58,640 nucleotides of DNA from Marivita sp. (GTDB lineage Bacteria; Pseudomonadota; Alphaproteobacteria; Rhodobacterales; Rhodobacteraceae). The notes beneath the pieces are model-generated. The model was not told where the DNA came from, made no database searches, and worked only from the letters and a program-made list of their open reading frames with translations. The position numbers and the translations under genes were made by a program. This document shows, one piece after another, positions 1 through 8,660 of this stretch (position 1 is its first letter; every line of letters starts with the position of its first letter). The stretch spans positions 1 to 58,640 of the forward strand of contig NZ_JAIPUS010000022.1 of NCBI RefSeq assembly GCF_020055675.1, given 5' to 3'.

Positions 1-404
1 GCCATCAGACGCGCCAGCGCGGCACGGCGCCGCTCGCCCCCGGATGCGGTCTCGACGGGGCGATCCGGGTCGAATTTCAGGCCCTCGCTGGCGCGCTCGA
101 CCTTGTAGAACTCCGCAGGATCCAGCCCGTCCATGGCATAGTCGCCAAGCGCCGCATACCGGCTCAGGTCCGGGTCCTGCTCCATGTACCCGACGCTCAC
201 CCCCGGCGACGCCGTGCGCGCGCCAGAATCTGGCTCGACCAGCCCGGCCATCACCTTCAGCAAGGTTGATTTGCCCGAACCGTTGCGCCCGACAAGAGCG
301 ACACGATCACCGGGTTGCACCACGAGACTGAGATCGCGGAAGACCGGATCCCCGCCAAAGGTGAGCGAAATATCATTCAGTTGAAGAAGGGGTACAGTTG
401 CCAT
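1..404 (-). CDS. ABC-F family ATPase, Uup-like (partial, N-terminal part)
   Basis: Only the first 134 codons lie in the window; the gene runs off the left edge. The protein opens [18 protein letters not shown] and carries a Walker A motif (GRNGSGKST) near residue 40 and an ABC signature ([13 protein letters not shown]) near residue 120. There are no membrane spans, as expected for ABC-F proteins, which act on ribosomes or DNA rather than in transport. The [11 protein letters not shown] form of the signature fits the Uup branch, known for a role in branched DNA intermediates and ribosome function. The second ATPase half is not visible, so the subfamily call is tentative. Confidence 0.82.
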   Translation of the reverse strand, partial: MATVPLLQLNDISLTFGGDPVFRDLSLVVQPGDRVALVGRNGSGKSTLLKVMAGLVEPDSGARTASPGVSVGYMEQDPDLSRYAALGDYAMDGLDPAEFYKVERASEGLKFDPDRPVETASGGERRRAALARLM

Positions 405-413
405 GCGCAGGCG

Positions 414-1205
414 CTACGGCGCAGCCGAGGCAACGTCAAGGGTGTCTCGGCCGGTGCCGCGCCCCGCTTGCGCCAGGGCGCGCAACCGCCGTTTGCGCGA
501 CTTTGGGATGTCTTCCACGCGCAGCGCCGTGAAGACATGCAGCCTGTCCAACTGCTCGTCCACCACGACATGATCGCCAACCCAGCCGCCAAGGTTGAGA
601 TAGCCCTGCAACAGATGCGGCAGCGGCTGGGGCGCGACAGACGCCATCGGAAGCGACACAGCCTGCGCAGAACGCTTTCCGGGCCGCAGCGCCTCCGGGC
701 CAAGATGGTGCGCGCGCAGGGTCGCGAGCACGGCATGGTGCCGGTCGAGGCTGGCCCCTGGCAGGGAGGTGCATCCGATCAACATGCGCGCGTGATGCGC
801 ATCCACGAAGGCGGCCAGCGCGGCCCAGGCAAGCCGCGCCGCCATCACATCGACGGGGCCTTCAGCCTGGCAAAATCGTCCGATTTCGACGAACGGAGCC
901 AGATCTTCCTTCAGACCGTCCAGTTCATAGTGCTGGCCCGTATAGGTCTCGTGCAGGTCAGCAGCGCTTCGGACAAGCCGCACGCGGAACGCGTGGATCG
1001 CCGGCTGCCCCTGAATCCGGACCACGCCATGCGCGCTGAACTGATCAAACATGTCCAAATCCGGGGCACCCTGCCGGAACGCCCGAGCGCGCAAATCCAG
1101 CGCCGCTTCGCGTACAGTGGACGATCCGCAGATCACCGCCCTGTAGGCGCCAACCGACAAAGCGATTTCGGGGCTACCGGCGAGATGGGTCTCCGCCGCG
1201 TCCAT
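414..1205 (-). CDS. olsB: OlsB-type GNAT acyltransferase (ornithine lipid synthesis)
   Basis: This 263-residue protein matches the OlsB / hemolysin-like acyltransferase family. These enzymes transfer a 3-hydroxyacyl chain from acyl carrier protein to the alpha-amino group of ornithine, the first step of ornithine lipid synthesis. Visible family features are YTGQHYELDGL near residue 90, a helix rich in Ala around residue 125, and the C-terminal stretch LLQGYLNLGGWVGDHVVVD, which corresponds to the PPLLKGYLRLGA region of the family. The acyltransferase OlsA that completes the lipid is not next door. The gene lies 9 bases upstream of the ABC-F gene on the same strand. No strong ribosome site precedes the first ATG. 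Confidence 0.75.
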   Translation of the reverse strand: MDAAETHLAGSPEIALSVGAYRAVICGSSTVREAALDLRARAFRQGAPDLDMFDQFSAHGVVRIQGQPAIHAFRVRLVRSAADLHETYTGQHYELDGLKEDLAPFVEIGRFCQAEGPVDVMAARLAWAALAAFVDAHHARMLIGCTSLPGASLDRHHAVLATLRAHHLGPEALRPGKRSAQAVSLPMASVAPQPLPHLLQGYLNLGGWVGDHVVVDEQLDRLHVFTALRVEDIPKSRKRRLRALAQAGRGTGRDTLDVASAAP

Positions 1206-1210
1206 TGTCG

Positions 1211-1669
1211 TTAACCGTCGAGGAAATCTGCGGCGTTGAACCCACCGATATTTCCGAAGAGCTTGCGGATAAAGCCGATGTCCCCGTCCCCGGAGCGCGT
1301 GATTCGCCGGGCGAGAGGTACAACCTGCCCATCTTTCAGGCCATAGCGTTCAATATTCTCTACCACACCTTCGCCGTCAAAGGTGATGGCCAGGATTTCC
1401 CGGTCGACCACTTCCGGGCGTTGCCAGGCGAAATGGCGCATCTCGCTTTCGATATAGAAAAAACCGTCATTGTTCAGTGTGCCGGACGTGGACGGCACCC
1501 CGACAAGATCTTCCACCGTGCCGCGCGTGTCGACGCCGGGGACAATCTGTTGCAATTGGTCTTCGGAGGGGACATAGCCATGCGACCGATACTGCGCGGC
1601 GCATCCCGCAAGCGACACGCATAGAAGCGTCACAAGCCCGATCCTGAGTGTCGATCTGATGCCCTGCAT
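1211..1669 (-). CDS. bamE: Outer membrane assembly lipoprotein BamE (SmpA/OmlA family)
   Basis: This 152-residue lipoprotein has an N-terminal signal (IGLVTLLCVSLAGC) with a clear lipobox, the Cys at about residue 23 being the lipidated residue. The SmpA/OmlA fold follows: YVPSEDQLQQIVPGVDT, a VEDLVGVPSTSG turn, and FYIESEMRHFAWQRPEVVDREILAI-type beta strands. BamE is a subunit of the BAM complex that inserts beta-barrel proteins into the outer membrane. GAGAGG lies just before the ATG. The gene is divergent from the YceD-type gene to its right, a common arrangement in alphaproteobacteria. Confidence 0.9.
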   Translation of the reverse strand: MQGIRSTLRIGLVTLLCVSLAGCAAQYRSHGYVPSEDQLQQIVPGVDTRGTVEDLVGVPSTSGTLNNDGFFYIESEMRHFAWQRPEVVDREILAITFDGEGVVENIERYGLKDGQVVPLARRITRSGDGDIGFIRKLFGNIGGFNAADFLDG

Positions 1670-1756
1670 GGCGCCTCTCTTGCGTTGGCGTTCTCAGCCT
1701 TTTATCCCGATTACACGGCCTTTGGCCTGCGTTCAAGCAAAGGGTGCACACAAGAT

Positions 1757-2314
1757 ATGCCACAACCGGTTCTGAAGCCCGGAGAATTTCGTGTCAGCGA
1801 CCTGCCGACCCGGAGAGCCACAGCCTTCGATCTTCGGCCGGACGCCGACGCCCGGGCGGCCATTGCTGCCCGGCTTGACCTGTTGGCGGTAAAAAAACTC
1901 TGTTTCGAAGGTGAGATTTCAGCCGAAGGCGCACAGGGATGGACCCTGACGGCCCGGCTGGGGGCAACCGTGGTGCAGGCGTGTGTCGTGACGTTGGCTC
2001 CCGTGACCACGCGGATCGACGAAACGGTCGAGCGCCTTTACCTCCCCGATGAGCATTTCGACGACATCGAGGCCGGGTCCGAAACCGAGATGCCAGAGGA
2101 TACAGACACCGAACGGCTGGGCCAGGTGATCTCGGCCTTCGAGGCGATGGTCGAATCGCTGTCGCTGTCCCTGCCCCAATACCCGCGCGCCGAAGACGCC
2201 GAGCTTGGAGAGGCGGTATTCGCCAAGGACGGCGTGACCCCGCTGCGCGACACTGACACCAAACCCTTTGCCGGACTGGCCGATTTGCGTGACAAACTGG
2301 ATAAAAAGTCCTGA
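1757..2314 (+). CDS. DUF177 (YceD) family protein
   Basis: This 185-residue protein belongs to the YceD/DUF177 family, which is usually encoded directly before rpmF and has been linked to 23S rRNA accumulation. The sequence shows the family core: GEISAEGAQGWTLTARLGATVVQ followed by a VVTLAPVTTRIDETVERLY segment, where family members carry a conserved Cys before VTL (seen here as QACVVTL), then an acidic region (DDIEAGSETEMPEDTDTE). An upstream in-frame start at 1685 would add 24 residues unlike the family, so ATG 1757 is preferred. It is followed by rpmF and plsX in the usual order. Confidence 0.82.
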   Translation: MPQPVLKPGEFRVSDLPTRRATAFDLRPDADARAAIAARLDLLAVKKLCFEGEISAEGAQGWTLTARLGATVVQACVVTLAPVTTRIDETVERLYLPDEHFDDIEAGSETEMPEDTDTERLGQVISAFEAMVESLSLSLPQYPRAEDAELGEAVFAKDGVTPLRDTDTKPFAGLADLRDKLDKKS

Positions 2315-2480
2315 CCGGGGCACCAGAAAACGCTTGCGGAATTCACGATTGCCCCTATGTTCGCGCCTTCATCCGAGGTGGGGGTTGCCCCCCGGCCCGG
2401 TTTCCCCGTAAAGGGGCCGGACACATCCGAAACGCGGCATGGCGTTCATGCCAACGCATATAGACAATTGAGGTTGAGAC

Positions 2481-2687
2481 ATGGCTGTCCAACAGAACAA
2501 AGTATCCAAGTCGCGTCGCAACAACCGTCGCGCGCATGACGCCCTCGTCGCAGCAAACCCGAATGAGTGCACGAACTGCGGTGAACTCAAGCGTCCGCAC
2601 CATGTGTGCCCGTCCTGCGGCCATTACGCGGATCGCGAAGTGATCGCACAGGCCGACGAAATCGACCTGGACGAAGACGCGGCATAA
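2481..2687 (+). CDS. rpmF: 50S ribosomal protein L32
   Basis: This 68-residue protein begins [20 protein letters not shown], the standard L32 N-terminus, and has a zinc-ribbon pair, CTNCG and CPSCG, at about residues 34-51. Length and sequence match the family. It belongs to the large ribosomal subunit. The rpmF-plsX-fabH order couples a ribosomal protein to fatty-acid and phospholipid synthesis and is widely conserved. Confidence 0.97.
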   Translation: MAVQQNKVSKSRRNNRRAHDALVAANPNECTNCGELKRPHHVCPSCGHYADREVIAQADEIDLDEDAA

Positions 2688-2712
2688 GCAACGATTGTGC
2701 GCACCCCTCCCG

Positions 2713-3822
2713 ATGACCTCGTCGCAGGATCATAAAAAGGTGGGTGGGGCGCCGATTGTGCTGTCCATCGACGCGATGGGTGGCGATTTGGGGCCAGAGG
2801 CCGTTGTCTCTGGCATGGCGCGGTCTGCCAAGGCGAACCGTGACATCCGCTTCCTCGTTCATGGCCCCGAGTCCCGGCTGCAAAAGCTGATCGAACGCAA
2901 GAAGCCATTGGCCGGGCGATGCGAAATTCGCAACGCCCCCGATGTTGTGTCGATGCAGGACAAGCCCAGCCAGGTCATGCGGCAGGGTCAAGGCACGTCC
3001 ATGTGGTCGGCCATAGAATCCGTGCGCGACAAACAGGCGACCGTGGCAGTGTCCTGTGGCAATACCGGCGCGCTCATGGCTTTGTCGATGATCCGCCTGC
3101 GCAAACTGCCCGGTGTGAACCGCCCTGCCATTGCGGTCCTGTGGCCGTCGCGCAATCCGCAGGGCTTCAACGTCATGCTGGATGTCGGTGCAGATGTGCG
3201 CGCTGATGCCGAGGACCTGCTGCAATACGCGCTGATGGGCGTGTCCTACGCGCGCAACGGCCTGGACCTGCAGCGCCCGCGCGTTGGACTGCTCAATGTC
3301 GGAACCGAAGAGCACAAGGGCCGGTCGGAGCTGAAGGCGGCGCATGAGTTGATCGGCAAGGCGGCGACCCGGGCACAGTTCGATTTCGTTGGCTTCGTCG
3401 AAGGCGGAGATCTTCCCGGTGAGGCGTGCGACGTCATTGTGACCGACGGATTTACCGGCAATGTCGCGTTGAAAACCGGCGAAGGCACGGCGTCGCTGAT
3501 CGGTGATCGGCTGAAAGAGGCTTTTGCCTATTCGCCACTGTCCCGCCTTGCATCACTTCTGGCCCTCACCTCGCTGCGCCGTTTGAAAAAGAAGATCGAC
3601 CCCCGCCGCGTCAACGGCGGTGTGTTCCTGGGGCTCAATGGCACCATTGTGAAATCGCATGGTTCGGCCGATGCGACCGGCGTTTCTGCCGCGATCAAGC
3701 TGGCCTTTCAACTGGCGCAGTCGGATTTTTCCGATCGGCTCGAGGCACGGCTTGCATCCATCACCGATATTCAGCAAGACATTGCTCCAGAACTGGACAT
3801 GTCCGAGGAGAGCCCGAAATGA
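2713..3822 (+). CDS. plsX: Phosphate acyltransferase PlsX
   Basis: This 369-residue protein makes acyl-phosphate from acyl-ACP, the donor used by PlsY for the first acylation of glycerol-3-phosphate. The family start IVLSIDAMGGDLGPEAVV is clear, as are GNTGALMAL near residue 120, LLNVGTEEHKG near residue 200, and VTDGFTGNVALKTGEG near residue 250. ATG 2713 is chosen over 2695 because the family begins close to the VLSIDAMGGD strand. The stop codon overlaps the fabH start by four bases (ATGA), indicating translational coupling. Confidence 0.95.
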   Translation: MTSSQDHKKVGGAPIVLSIDAMGGDLGPEAVVSGMARSAKANRDIRFLVHGPESRLQKLIERKKPLAGRCEIRNAPDVVSMQDKPSQVMRQGQGTSMWSAIESVRDKQATVAVSCGNTGALMALSMIRLRKLPGVNRPAIAVLWPSRNPQGFNVMLDVGADVRADAEDLLQYALMGVSYARNGLDLQRPRVGLLNVGTEEHKGRSELKAAHELIGKAATRAQFDFVGFVEGGDLPGEACDVIVTDGFTGNVALKTGEGTASLIGDRLKEAFAYSPLSRLASLLALTSLRRLKKKIDPRRVNGGVFLGLNGTIVKSHGSADATGVSAAIKLAFQLAQSDFSDRLEARLASITDIQQDIAPELDMSEESPK

Positions 3823-4790
3823 CCACACGCGCGGTTGTCACCGGCATCGGGCATTACCTGCCGGAGCGCGTTGTCGCGAACGCGGAGTTCGAGCAATCCC
3901 TCGATACGACCGATGAATGGATTCGCTCACGCTCTGGAATCGAACGGCGGCATTTCGCGGCCGAGGGTGAAAGCACCTCCGACCTGGCCACAGAGGCCGC
4001 CAAACGCGCATTGCAGGATGCCGGGATCGTGCCGGATGATCTGGATGCGATCATCCTGGCCACCTCGACACCCGATTTCACCTTCCCGTCTGCCGCGACG
4101 ATGGTGCAAGCTGCACTGGGCATGAACCACGGGTTCGCTTTCGACGTGCAGGCCGTCTGCGCGGGGTTCATCTATGCGTTGTCTACCGCCAATTCGATGC
4201 TCCTGTCCGGCCAGGCACGCCGCATCATGGTGATCGGGGCGGAAACCTTCAGCCGGATCATGGACTGGGACGACCGCGCGACATGCGTGCTTTTCGGGGA
4301 TGGTGCGGGCGCGTTGATCCTGGAGGCGCAGAATGGCGCGGGCGACGTGTCCGATCAGGGCATACTTTCGGTTGATCTGAATTCCGATGGCCGGCATCGC
4401 GACATCCTCTATGTCGATGGCGGGGTCAGCACGGGCGCCACGGGTTACTTGCGCATGCAGGGCAAGGAGGTGTTCCGCCACGCGGTTGAAAAGCTGGCCA
4501 AAACGGCCAATGCGGCAATGGACGCAGCCGGCATCAGCCCGGATCAAGTAGACTGGATCGTTCCGCATCAGGCGAATATCCGGATCATCCAGGGCACGGC
4601 CAAGAAGCTCGGTCTGTCGATGGACAATGTGGTGGTGACGGTTCAGGACCATGGCAACACGTCTGCCGCGTCAATCCCGCTGGCGCTTTCGGTTGGTGTT
4701 GAACGCGGCCAGATCAAGCGCGGCGATGTCATCGTCACAGAGGCAATCGGCGGCGGCCTCGCCTGGGGCGCGGTGGTGTTGCGCTGGTAG
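3819..4790 (+). CDS. fabH: Beta-ketoacyl-ACP synthase III (FabH)
   Basis: FabH condenses acetyl-CoA with malonyl-ACP to start fatty-acid synthesis. The 323-residue protein has the full family signature: GIGHYLPERVV at the N-terminus, the active-site Cys in DVQAVCAGFIYAL (about residue 113), the His in WIVPHQANIRII (about residue 250), and the Asn in DHGNTSAASIPLAL (about residue 280). Length is normal. It overlaps plsX by four bases and is the last gene of the rpmF-plsX-fabH run; a hairpin sits over its stop codon. Confidence 0.96.
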   Translation: MTTRAVVTGIGHYLPERVVANAEFEQSLDTTDEWIRSRSGIERRHFAAEGESTSDLATEAAKRALQDAGIVPDDLDAIILATSTPDFTFPSAATMVQAALGMNHGFAFDVQAVCAGFIYALSTANSMLLSGQARRIMVIGAETFSRIMDWDDRATCVLFGDGAGALILEAQNGAGDVSDQGILSVDLNSDGRHRDILYVDGGVSTGATGYLRMQGKEVFRHAVEKLAKTANAAMDAAGISPDQVDWIVPHQANIRIIQGTAKKLGLSMDNVVVTVQDHGNTSAASIPLALSVGVERGQIKRGDVIVTEAIGGGLAWGAVVLRW

Positions 4791-4802
4791 GCTTTGCCTA
4801 CC
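4786..4802 (+). terminator. Hairpin over the fabH stop codon
   Basis: GGTAGGC-TTT-GCCTACC forms a perfect seven-pair stem with a three-base loop, starting inside the last fabH codons. It lacks a following T-run, so it may stabilise or weaken read-through into ihfA rather than act as a strong intrinsic terminator. Confidence 0.4.
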
Positions 4803-4883
4803 TAAATGCCCCCGTCCAAGTCATTGATATTGACTCGGAAAATCCCCCGGCCCATTCTAACGGCAATTTGGGAGTTTTGAGCG

Positions 4884-5186
4884 ATGGGACAAAAGACACT
4901 GACACGTATGGACCTGAGCGAAGCCGTGTTTCGCGAAGTCGGCTTGTCTCGCAATGAAAGTGCGGACCTTGTTGAGGCAGTTCTGGATCACATGTCCGAC
5001 GCCTTGGTCGAAGGTGAACAGGTCAAGATATCGTCGTTCGGCACGTTCTCGATCCGCGACAAGGCCGCCCGCGTTGGGCGCAATCCAAAGACCGGCGAAG
5101 AGGTTCCGATCAATCCACGCCGCGTGCTGACGTTTCGCCCCTCGCATCTGATGAAAGACCGGGTGGCCGCGGGCAACAAGGGCTGA
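4884..5186 (+). CDS. ihfA: Integration host factor subunit alpha
   Basis: This 100-residue DNA-bending protein belongs to the HU/IHF family. It opens [16 protein letters not shown] and carries the beta-arm segment [21 protein letters not shown] (about residues 60-80), whose Pro in EEVPI is the residue that intercalates into DNA. The [10 protein letters not shown] strand precedes it. The alpha rather than beta subunit is suggested by [28 protein letters not shown] and by the neighbouring MerR-type gene, the usual ihfA partner. IHF acts in recombination, replication and promoter architecture. Confidence 0.93.
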   Translation: MGQKTLTRMDLSEAVFREVGLSRNESADLVEAVLDHMSDALVEGEQVKISSFGTFSIRDKAARVGRNPKTGEEVPINPRRVLTFRPSHLMKDRVAAGNKG

Positions 5187-5191
5187 CAGCC

Positions 5192-6280
5192 ATGAGCAAA
5201 TCCGCAGACGCCTTTCGCACGATCAGCGAAGTCGCCGAATGGCTGGAGACACCAGCCCATGTTCTGCGGTTCTGGGAAAGCAAGTTCACCCAGGTCAAAC
5301 CAGTCAAACGCGCGGGCGGACGTCGATATTATCGCCCCGCCGACATGCGGCTGTTGGGCGGGATCAAGAAATTGCTGCACGAAGACGGCATGACCATCAA
5401 GGGCGTGCAGAAAATCCTTCGCGAACAGGGAATAAAGCACGTTTCTTCACTCTGCACATTAGATCTCGCCGAGGAAGAAGATGCCGGTTTGATCAACGCT
5501 GAGGGCCCCGTGCCCGCGTCAGACCCCGTCGACACTGTGGTTCCCTTCGCGAAACCAAAGCTTGAACCGGACCCCGAAACGGAGGACACGCCGGAGGCTC
5601 CGGACGACATGCCTGCGGCCGCGGCGGACCACCTTCCCGACGCCCCGGCGCAGCCATTGGATGAGGCCCCAAAGGCAGCTTCCGAGGACATGCCCGATGT
5701 CACCGCAGAAGCAGAGCCGTCCGGCTCCGGGTCCGAAGATGAGGCAGACAAATCCACTGTCGAAGACGCAACGGAGCCTGCCGAACAAGGGCCTGCCGAC
5801 GCAAGCGCGCCAGAGGCTGACCCCGACCATGAGGATGCAGCAACGACCGAGGATACCGCCCCCCAATACGCGGAGCCAGTGGCGGAACAGATGTTGCACG
5901 CAGCCGAACCCGAGGTCCAAACCGCAATTCCCGAAACGGAGGTGGTAGCCGAAACACCGGACGCCCCGAACGATCCGTCACTGGGCGCCCATCCTCCCGA
6001 AAAGGCCGAATCCGAATCCTTGCCAGAGCAGGAACAAGCCGGTGCAGGGCCCGCACCGGCCGACACCCCCAAGCTTCCCGGTTTCGTGCAACACTCGATA
6101 CCGGATCGACACGCAAAGCAGGAAACTGGATCAGACGCGCCCGAATCCGTGGCGCCCGCCTCGCATGTGGACCCTGCTCCCGGCGTGCTTTCGCGCCTGT
6201 CCCGGATCAGCCATTTGTCTCCGGAGGCCGCGCGCCAGATCGCACCGGTATTGGACCAATTGCGCGCGCTGTCGCGCTGA
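5192..6280 (+). CDS. MerR-type regulator with long acidic C-terminal tail
   Basis: Residues 1-85 of this 362-residue protein form a MerR-like winged helix: [22 protein letters not shown] is the helix-turn-helix, followed by [32 protein letters not shown]. The remaining roughly 270 residues are rich in Asp, Glu, Pro and Ala with no predicted fold, ending in a short ordered-looking piece ([30 protein letters not shown]). No ligand-binding domain is seen. It starts five bases after ihfA, so the two are probably co-transcribed. A MerR gene next to ihfA is common in proteobacteria, but its target is unknown; the tail length is notable. Confidence 0.8.
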   Translation: MSKSADAFRTISEVAEWLETPAHVLRFWESKFTQVKPVKRAGGRRYYRPADMRLLGGIKKLLHEDGMTIKGVQKILREQGIKHVSSLCTLDLAEEEDAGLINAEGPVPASDPVDTVVPFAKPKLEPDPETEDTPEAPDDMPAAAADHLPDAPAQPLDEAPKAASEDMPDVTAEAEPSGSGSEDEADKSTVEDATEPAEQGPADASAPEADPDHEDAATTEDTAPQYAEPVAEQMLHAAEPEVQTAIPETEVVAETPDAPNDPSLGAHPPEKAESESLPEQEQAGAGPAPADTPKLPGFVQHSIPDRHAKQETGSDAPESVAPASHVDPAPGVLSRLSRISHLSPEAARQIAPVLDQLRALSR

Positions 6281-6349
6281 CCGGCCCGCGGCCCAAAGCG
6301 GAATTTCGCACTTGCGGCCTGAAGCAAAACCGTTATGACGGAGTTCAGT

Positions 6350-6426
6350 CGGGCTATGGCGCAGCCTGGTAGCGCGTCCGTCTGGGGGACGGAAGGTCGC
6401 AGGTTCGAGTCCTGCTAGCCCGACCA
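6350..6426 (+). tRNA. tRNA-Pro (anticodon GGG)
   Basis: A 77-base cloverleaf with encoded CCA. The acceptor stem is CGGGCTA paired with TAGCCCG, followed by A-CCA at 6423-6426. The anticodon stem is TCCGT/ACGGA (6377-6381 with 6389-6393), and the loop CTGGGGG puts the anticodon GGG at 6384-6386. The T-arm contains GGTTCGAGTCC. It reads the proline codon CCC. No duplicate of the tRNA 3' end was seen nearby, so there is no sign of an integrated element. Confidence 0.96.
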
Positions 6427-6533
6427 ATAAATTCATCGCTACCCGTCGATCATAAGCAAAGCGCATGGGGGAAACCCCTCGCGCCTGAGGCAACGCGTTG
6501 CTATGTACGGCGAAATGCGGATGGGGGCTTGAT

Positions 6534-7613
6534 ATGACAGGTGTGTTGGCCAATCAGCAAATCAGGGAATTGGCGGAACGCGGCATCATCGCGTCTGATA
6601 CGCCGTTCATTGACGGACAGATCCAACCCGCCAGCCTTGACCTGCGCCTGGGGCACGTCGCCTACCGCGTGCGGGCGTCCTTTCTTGCAGGCAAGCGGAA
6701 CCGCGTCGAAGACCGGCTTGCCGATTTCGAGATGCATCGCATCTCTCTTGAGGGCGGCGCGGTGCTGGAAAAGGGCTGCGTCTATCTTGTTCCGCTGATG
6801 GAGCGGCTGCACTTGCCAGTTGGGCTGAGCGCCGTCGCCAATGCCAAGAGTTCGACCGGGCGGCTGGATCTTCTCACACGTATCATCACCGATGAGGGCA
6901 CCGAGTTCGACCGCGTCGGCGCTGGTTATACCGGCCCGCTCTACGCCGAGATTTGTCCCCGATCCTTTTCGGTGCTCGTGCGTCCGGGGATGCGGCTTAA
7001 TCAGATCCGGTTCCGCAACGGCCAGTCCGTTTTGGACGACGAGACGCTGACCGCGCTGCATGAGACCGACAAACTGGTGACGGGTGGACCGGCGGTCATC
7101 GGCGATGGCCTGGGCTTTTCCGTCGATCTGAAACCTGGTGACGGTGACCTGGTGGGCTATCGCGCCAAACCCCATACCGGGGTGATCGACCTGGACAAGC
7201 TGAACCACTACGCGCCTTCAGAGTTCTGGGAAGAGCTGCGGACAACCAAGGGCCGCGTGATCCTGGACCCGGATGCGTTCTATATCCTTGTCAGCCGCGA
7301 GGCGGTGCATATTCCACCCGGATATGCGGCGGAAATGGCACCGTTCCTAGCAATGGTCGGAGAGTTTCGCGTGCATTATGCCGGGTTCTTCGATCCCGGC
7401 TTTGGCCATGATGCAGCGGGCGGCGTTGGATCACGCGGCGTGCTTGAAGTCCGCTGTCACGAAGCGCCCTTCGTGCTGGAACACGGGCAAATCGTGGGAC
7501 GGTTGGTGTACGAGAAAATGGATGAACCCCCAAGCCAGCTTTATGGCGCGGGGATCGCGTCGAACTACCAGGGACAGGGCCTGAAACTGTCCAAACATTT
7601 CAAGTCCGGCTGA
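6534..7613 (+). CDS. dcd: 2'-deoxycytidine 5'-triphosphate deaminase (long form)
   Basis: This enzyme converts dCTP to dUTP for thymidylate synthesis. The 359-residue length is about twice the E. coli Dcd length and fits the alphaproteobacterial long form, in which two dUTPase-like halves are joined. The first half shows QIQPASLDLRLG (about residue 27) and NAKSSTGRLDLLTRI (about residue 103), the second GRVILDPDAFYILVS and HYAGFFDPGFGHDAAGG. ATG 6534 is chosen over 6498 because it has GGGGG a few bases upstream and gives the family N-terminus. The gene stands alone after the tRNA. Confidence 0.88.
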   Translation: MTGVLANQQIRELAERGIIASDTPFIDGQIQPASLDLRLGHVAYRVRASFLAGKRNRVEDRLADFEMHRISLEGGAVLEKGCVYLVPLMERLHLPVGLSAVANAKSSTGRLDLLTRIITDEGTEFDRVGAGYTGPLYAEICPRSFSVLVRPGMRLNQIRFRNGQSVLDDETLTALHETDKLVTGGPAVIGDGLGFSVDLKPGDGDLVGYRAKPHTGVIDLDKLNHYAPSEFWEELRTTKGRVILDPDAFYILVSREAVHIPPGYAAEMAPFLAMVGEFRVHYAGFFDPGFGHDAAGGVGSRGVLEVRCHEAPFVLEHGQIVGRLVYEKMDEPPSQLYGAGIASNYQGQGLKLSKHFKSG

Positions 7614-7616
7614 CGG

Positions 7617-7775
7617 CTATTGCGGCGCGTCGTTGTGCTGATCCGCCTTGGGCGGAGCCTTCTTGCGACCGCTGAGCGCACTTTTTCCCGCGTTCATCCC
7701 GGCATTGATGCCAGAGCTGACAACACGGCGCATGACGGTGCGCATCACCATGGTGATGATCGTATTGAGGTTCAT
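7617..7775 (-). CDS. Small conserved-looking basic protein, 52 residues
   Basis: ATG 7775 follows a very good ribosome site (AGGAGGACGAT). The peptide, beginning MNLNTIITMVMRTVMRRVVSSG, has an amphipathic or membrane-associated N-terminal helix with repeated Met and Arg, a Gly/Ala turn (GINAGMNAGKSAL) and a charged tail. I do not recognise a named domain. The dCTP deaminase gene ends three bases away on the other strand. The strong ribosome site and simple composition argue it is real; function unknown. Confidence 0.6.
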   Translation of the reverse strand: MNLNTIITMVMRTVMRRVVSSGINAGMNAGKSALSGRKKAPPKADQHNDAPQ

Positions 7776-7967
7776 ATCGTCCTCCTGTGACTGCGTTCGA
7801 GACTGCTTCCGTGACGCATATAGAGAACAATTGCGACGTTTTTCAGGCATTGTGCGCGGAAATTTCAGAGCGGTCGCAAGCCCACGTCGCGCAAAAATGG
7901 GTTGCCCGGACCCGCGGGATCACAAGGCTGGATCGGGGCATCTGACTGCACATCAACGCGTCAGGCT

Positions 7968-8660
7968 TCAATCCTCGAACAGTTCCGACTGACCCTCCTG
8001 CGCCTCTTCGTCGGCGTCCAGATCGCCCTCTCCCACCTGTGGAGTCGTGCCGGGGGGAGGACGGTTTTCCAGCAACCCTGCCGCGCGCAGCTCCTTTAGG
8101 CCGGGAAGATCGCGTGCCGATTCCAGGCCGAAATGGTCCAGGAAATCCTGCGTCACGACAAATGTCACCGGGCGTCCGGGCGTCATGCGGCGGCGGCCAA
8201 AGCGGACCCATTCCATTTCCAGAAGCTGATCCACGGTTCCCCGGCTCACCGACACGCCGCGAATCTCTTCGATCTCGGCGCGCGTGACAGGCTGATGATA
8301 CGCGATAATTGCCAATGTCTCGATCGCGGCGCGGCTGAGTTTGCGGCTCTCGACGGTTTCCTTTTGCATCAGAAAGCCAAGGTCCGGCGCCGTGCGAACG
8401 GCCCAGGCATCGCCCACCTTGACCACATTGACCCCCCTGCCTTCGTAGCGTTTGCGCAGATGAACCAGCGCTTCGGCCGCATCCGCGCCGTGGGGCATCC
8501 GGTCGTTCAGATCTTTCACCGTCACCGGCTCTGCCGTGGCGAACAGGATCGCTTCGACCATGCGTTCCTGTTCAACCATCGGGGGGGCTTCGAACAGGCT
8601 CTGCCGATCCTCACCCTGTTCGACTGGCCGGTCGCTTTGAAACTCCGTGTCGTCGGTCAC
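7968..8660 (-). CDS. scpB: Segregation and condensation protein ScpB
   Basis: ScpB is the winged-helix partner that joins ScpA and SMC to form the bacterial condensin. The 230-residue protein shows the family core VEAILFATAEPVTVKDL near residue 35, LSRAAIETLAIIAYHQPVTRAEIEEIRGVS near residue 108, and a VRFGRRRMTPGRPVTFVVTQDFLDHFGL segment. The C-terminal 40 residues are acidic and probably unstructured. Its start overlaps the scpA stop by four bases. The tatA gene that often follows in relatives is not present here. Confidence 0.93.
   Translation of the reverse strand: MTDDTEFQSDRPVEQGEDRQSLFEAPPMVEQERMVEAILFATAEPVTVKDLNDRMPHGADAAEALVHLRKRYEGRGVNVVKVGDAWAVRTAPDLGFLMQKETVESRKLSRAAIETLAIIAYHQPVTRAEIEEIRGVSVSRGTVDQLLEMEWVRFGRRRMTPGRPVTFVVTQDFLDHFGLESARDLPGLKELRAAGLLENRPPPGTTPQVGEGDLDADEEAQEGQSELFED

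Noticed and set aside
6461-6484. GGGG-GAAA-CCCC hairpin after the tRNA gene
   Set aside because: No T-run follows and dcd starts about 50 bases on, so a terminator call is not supported.
6131-6553. A leftward frame over the tRNA-Pro gene containing GLEPATFRPPDGRATRLRHSP
   Set aside because: This peptide is a well-known artefact of reading the complement of a tRNA gene.
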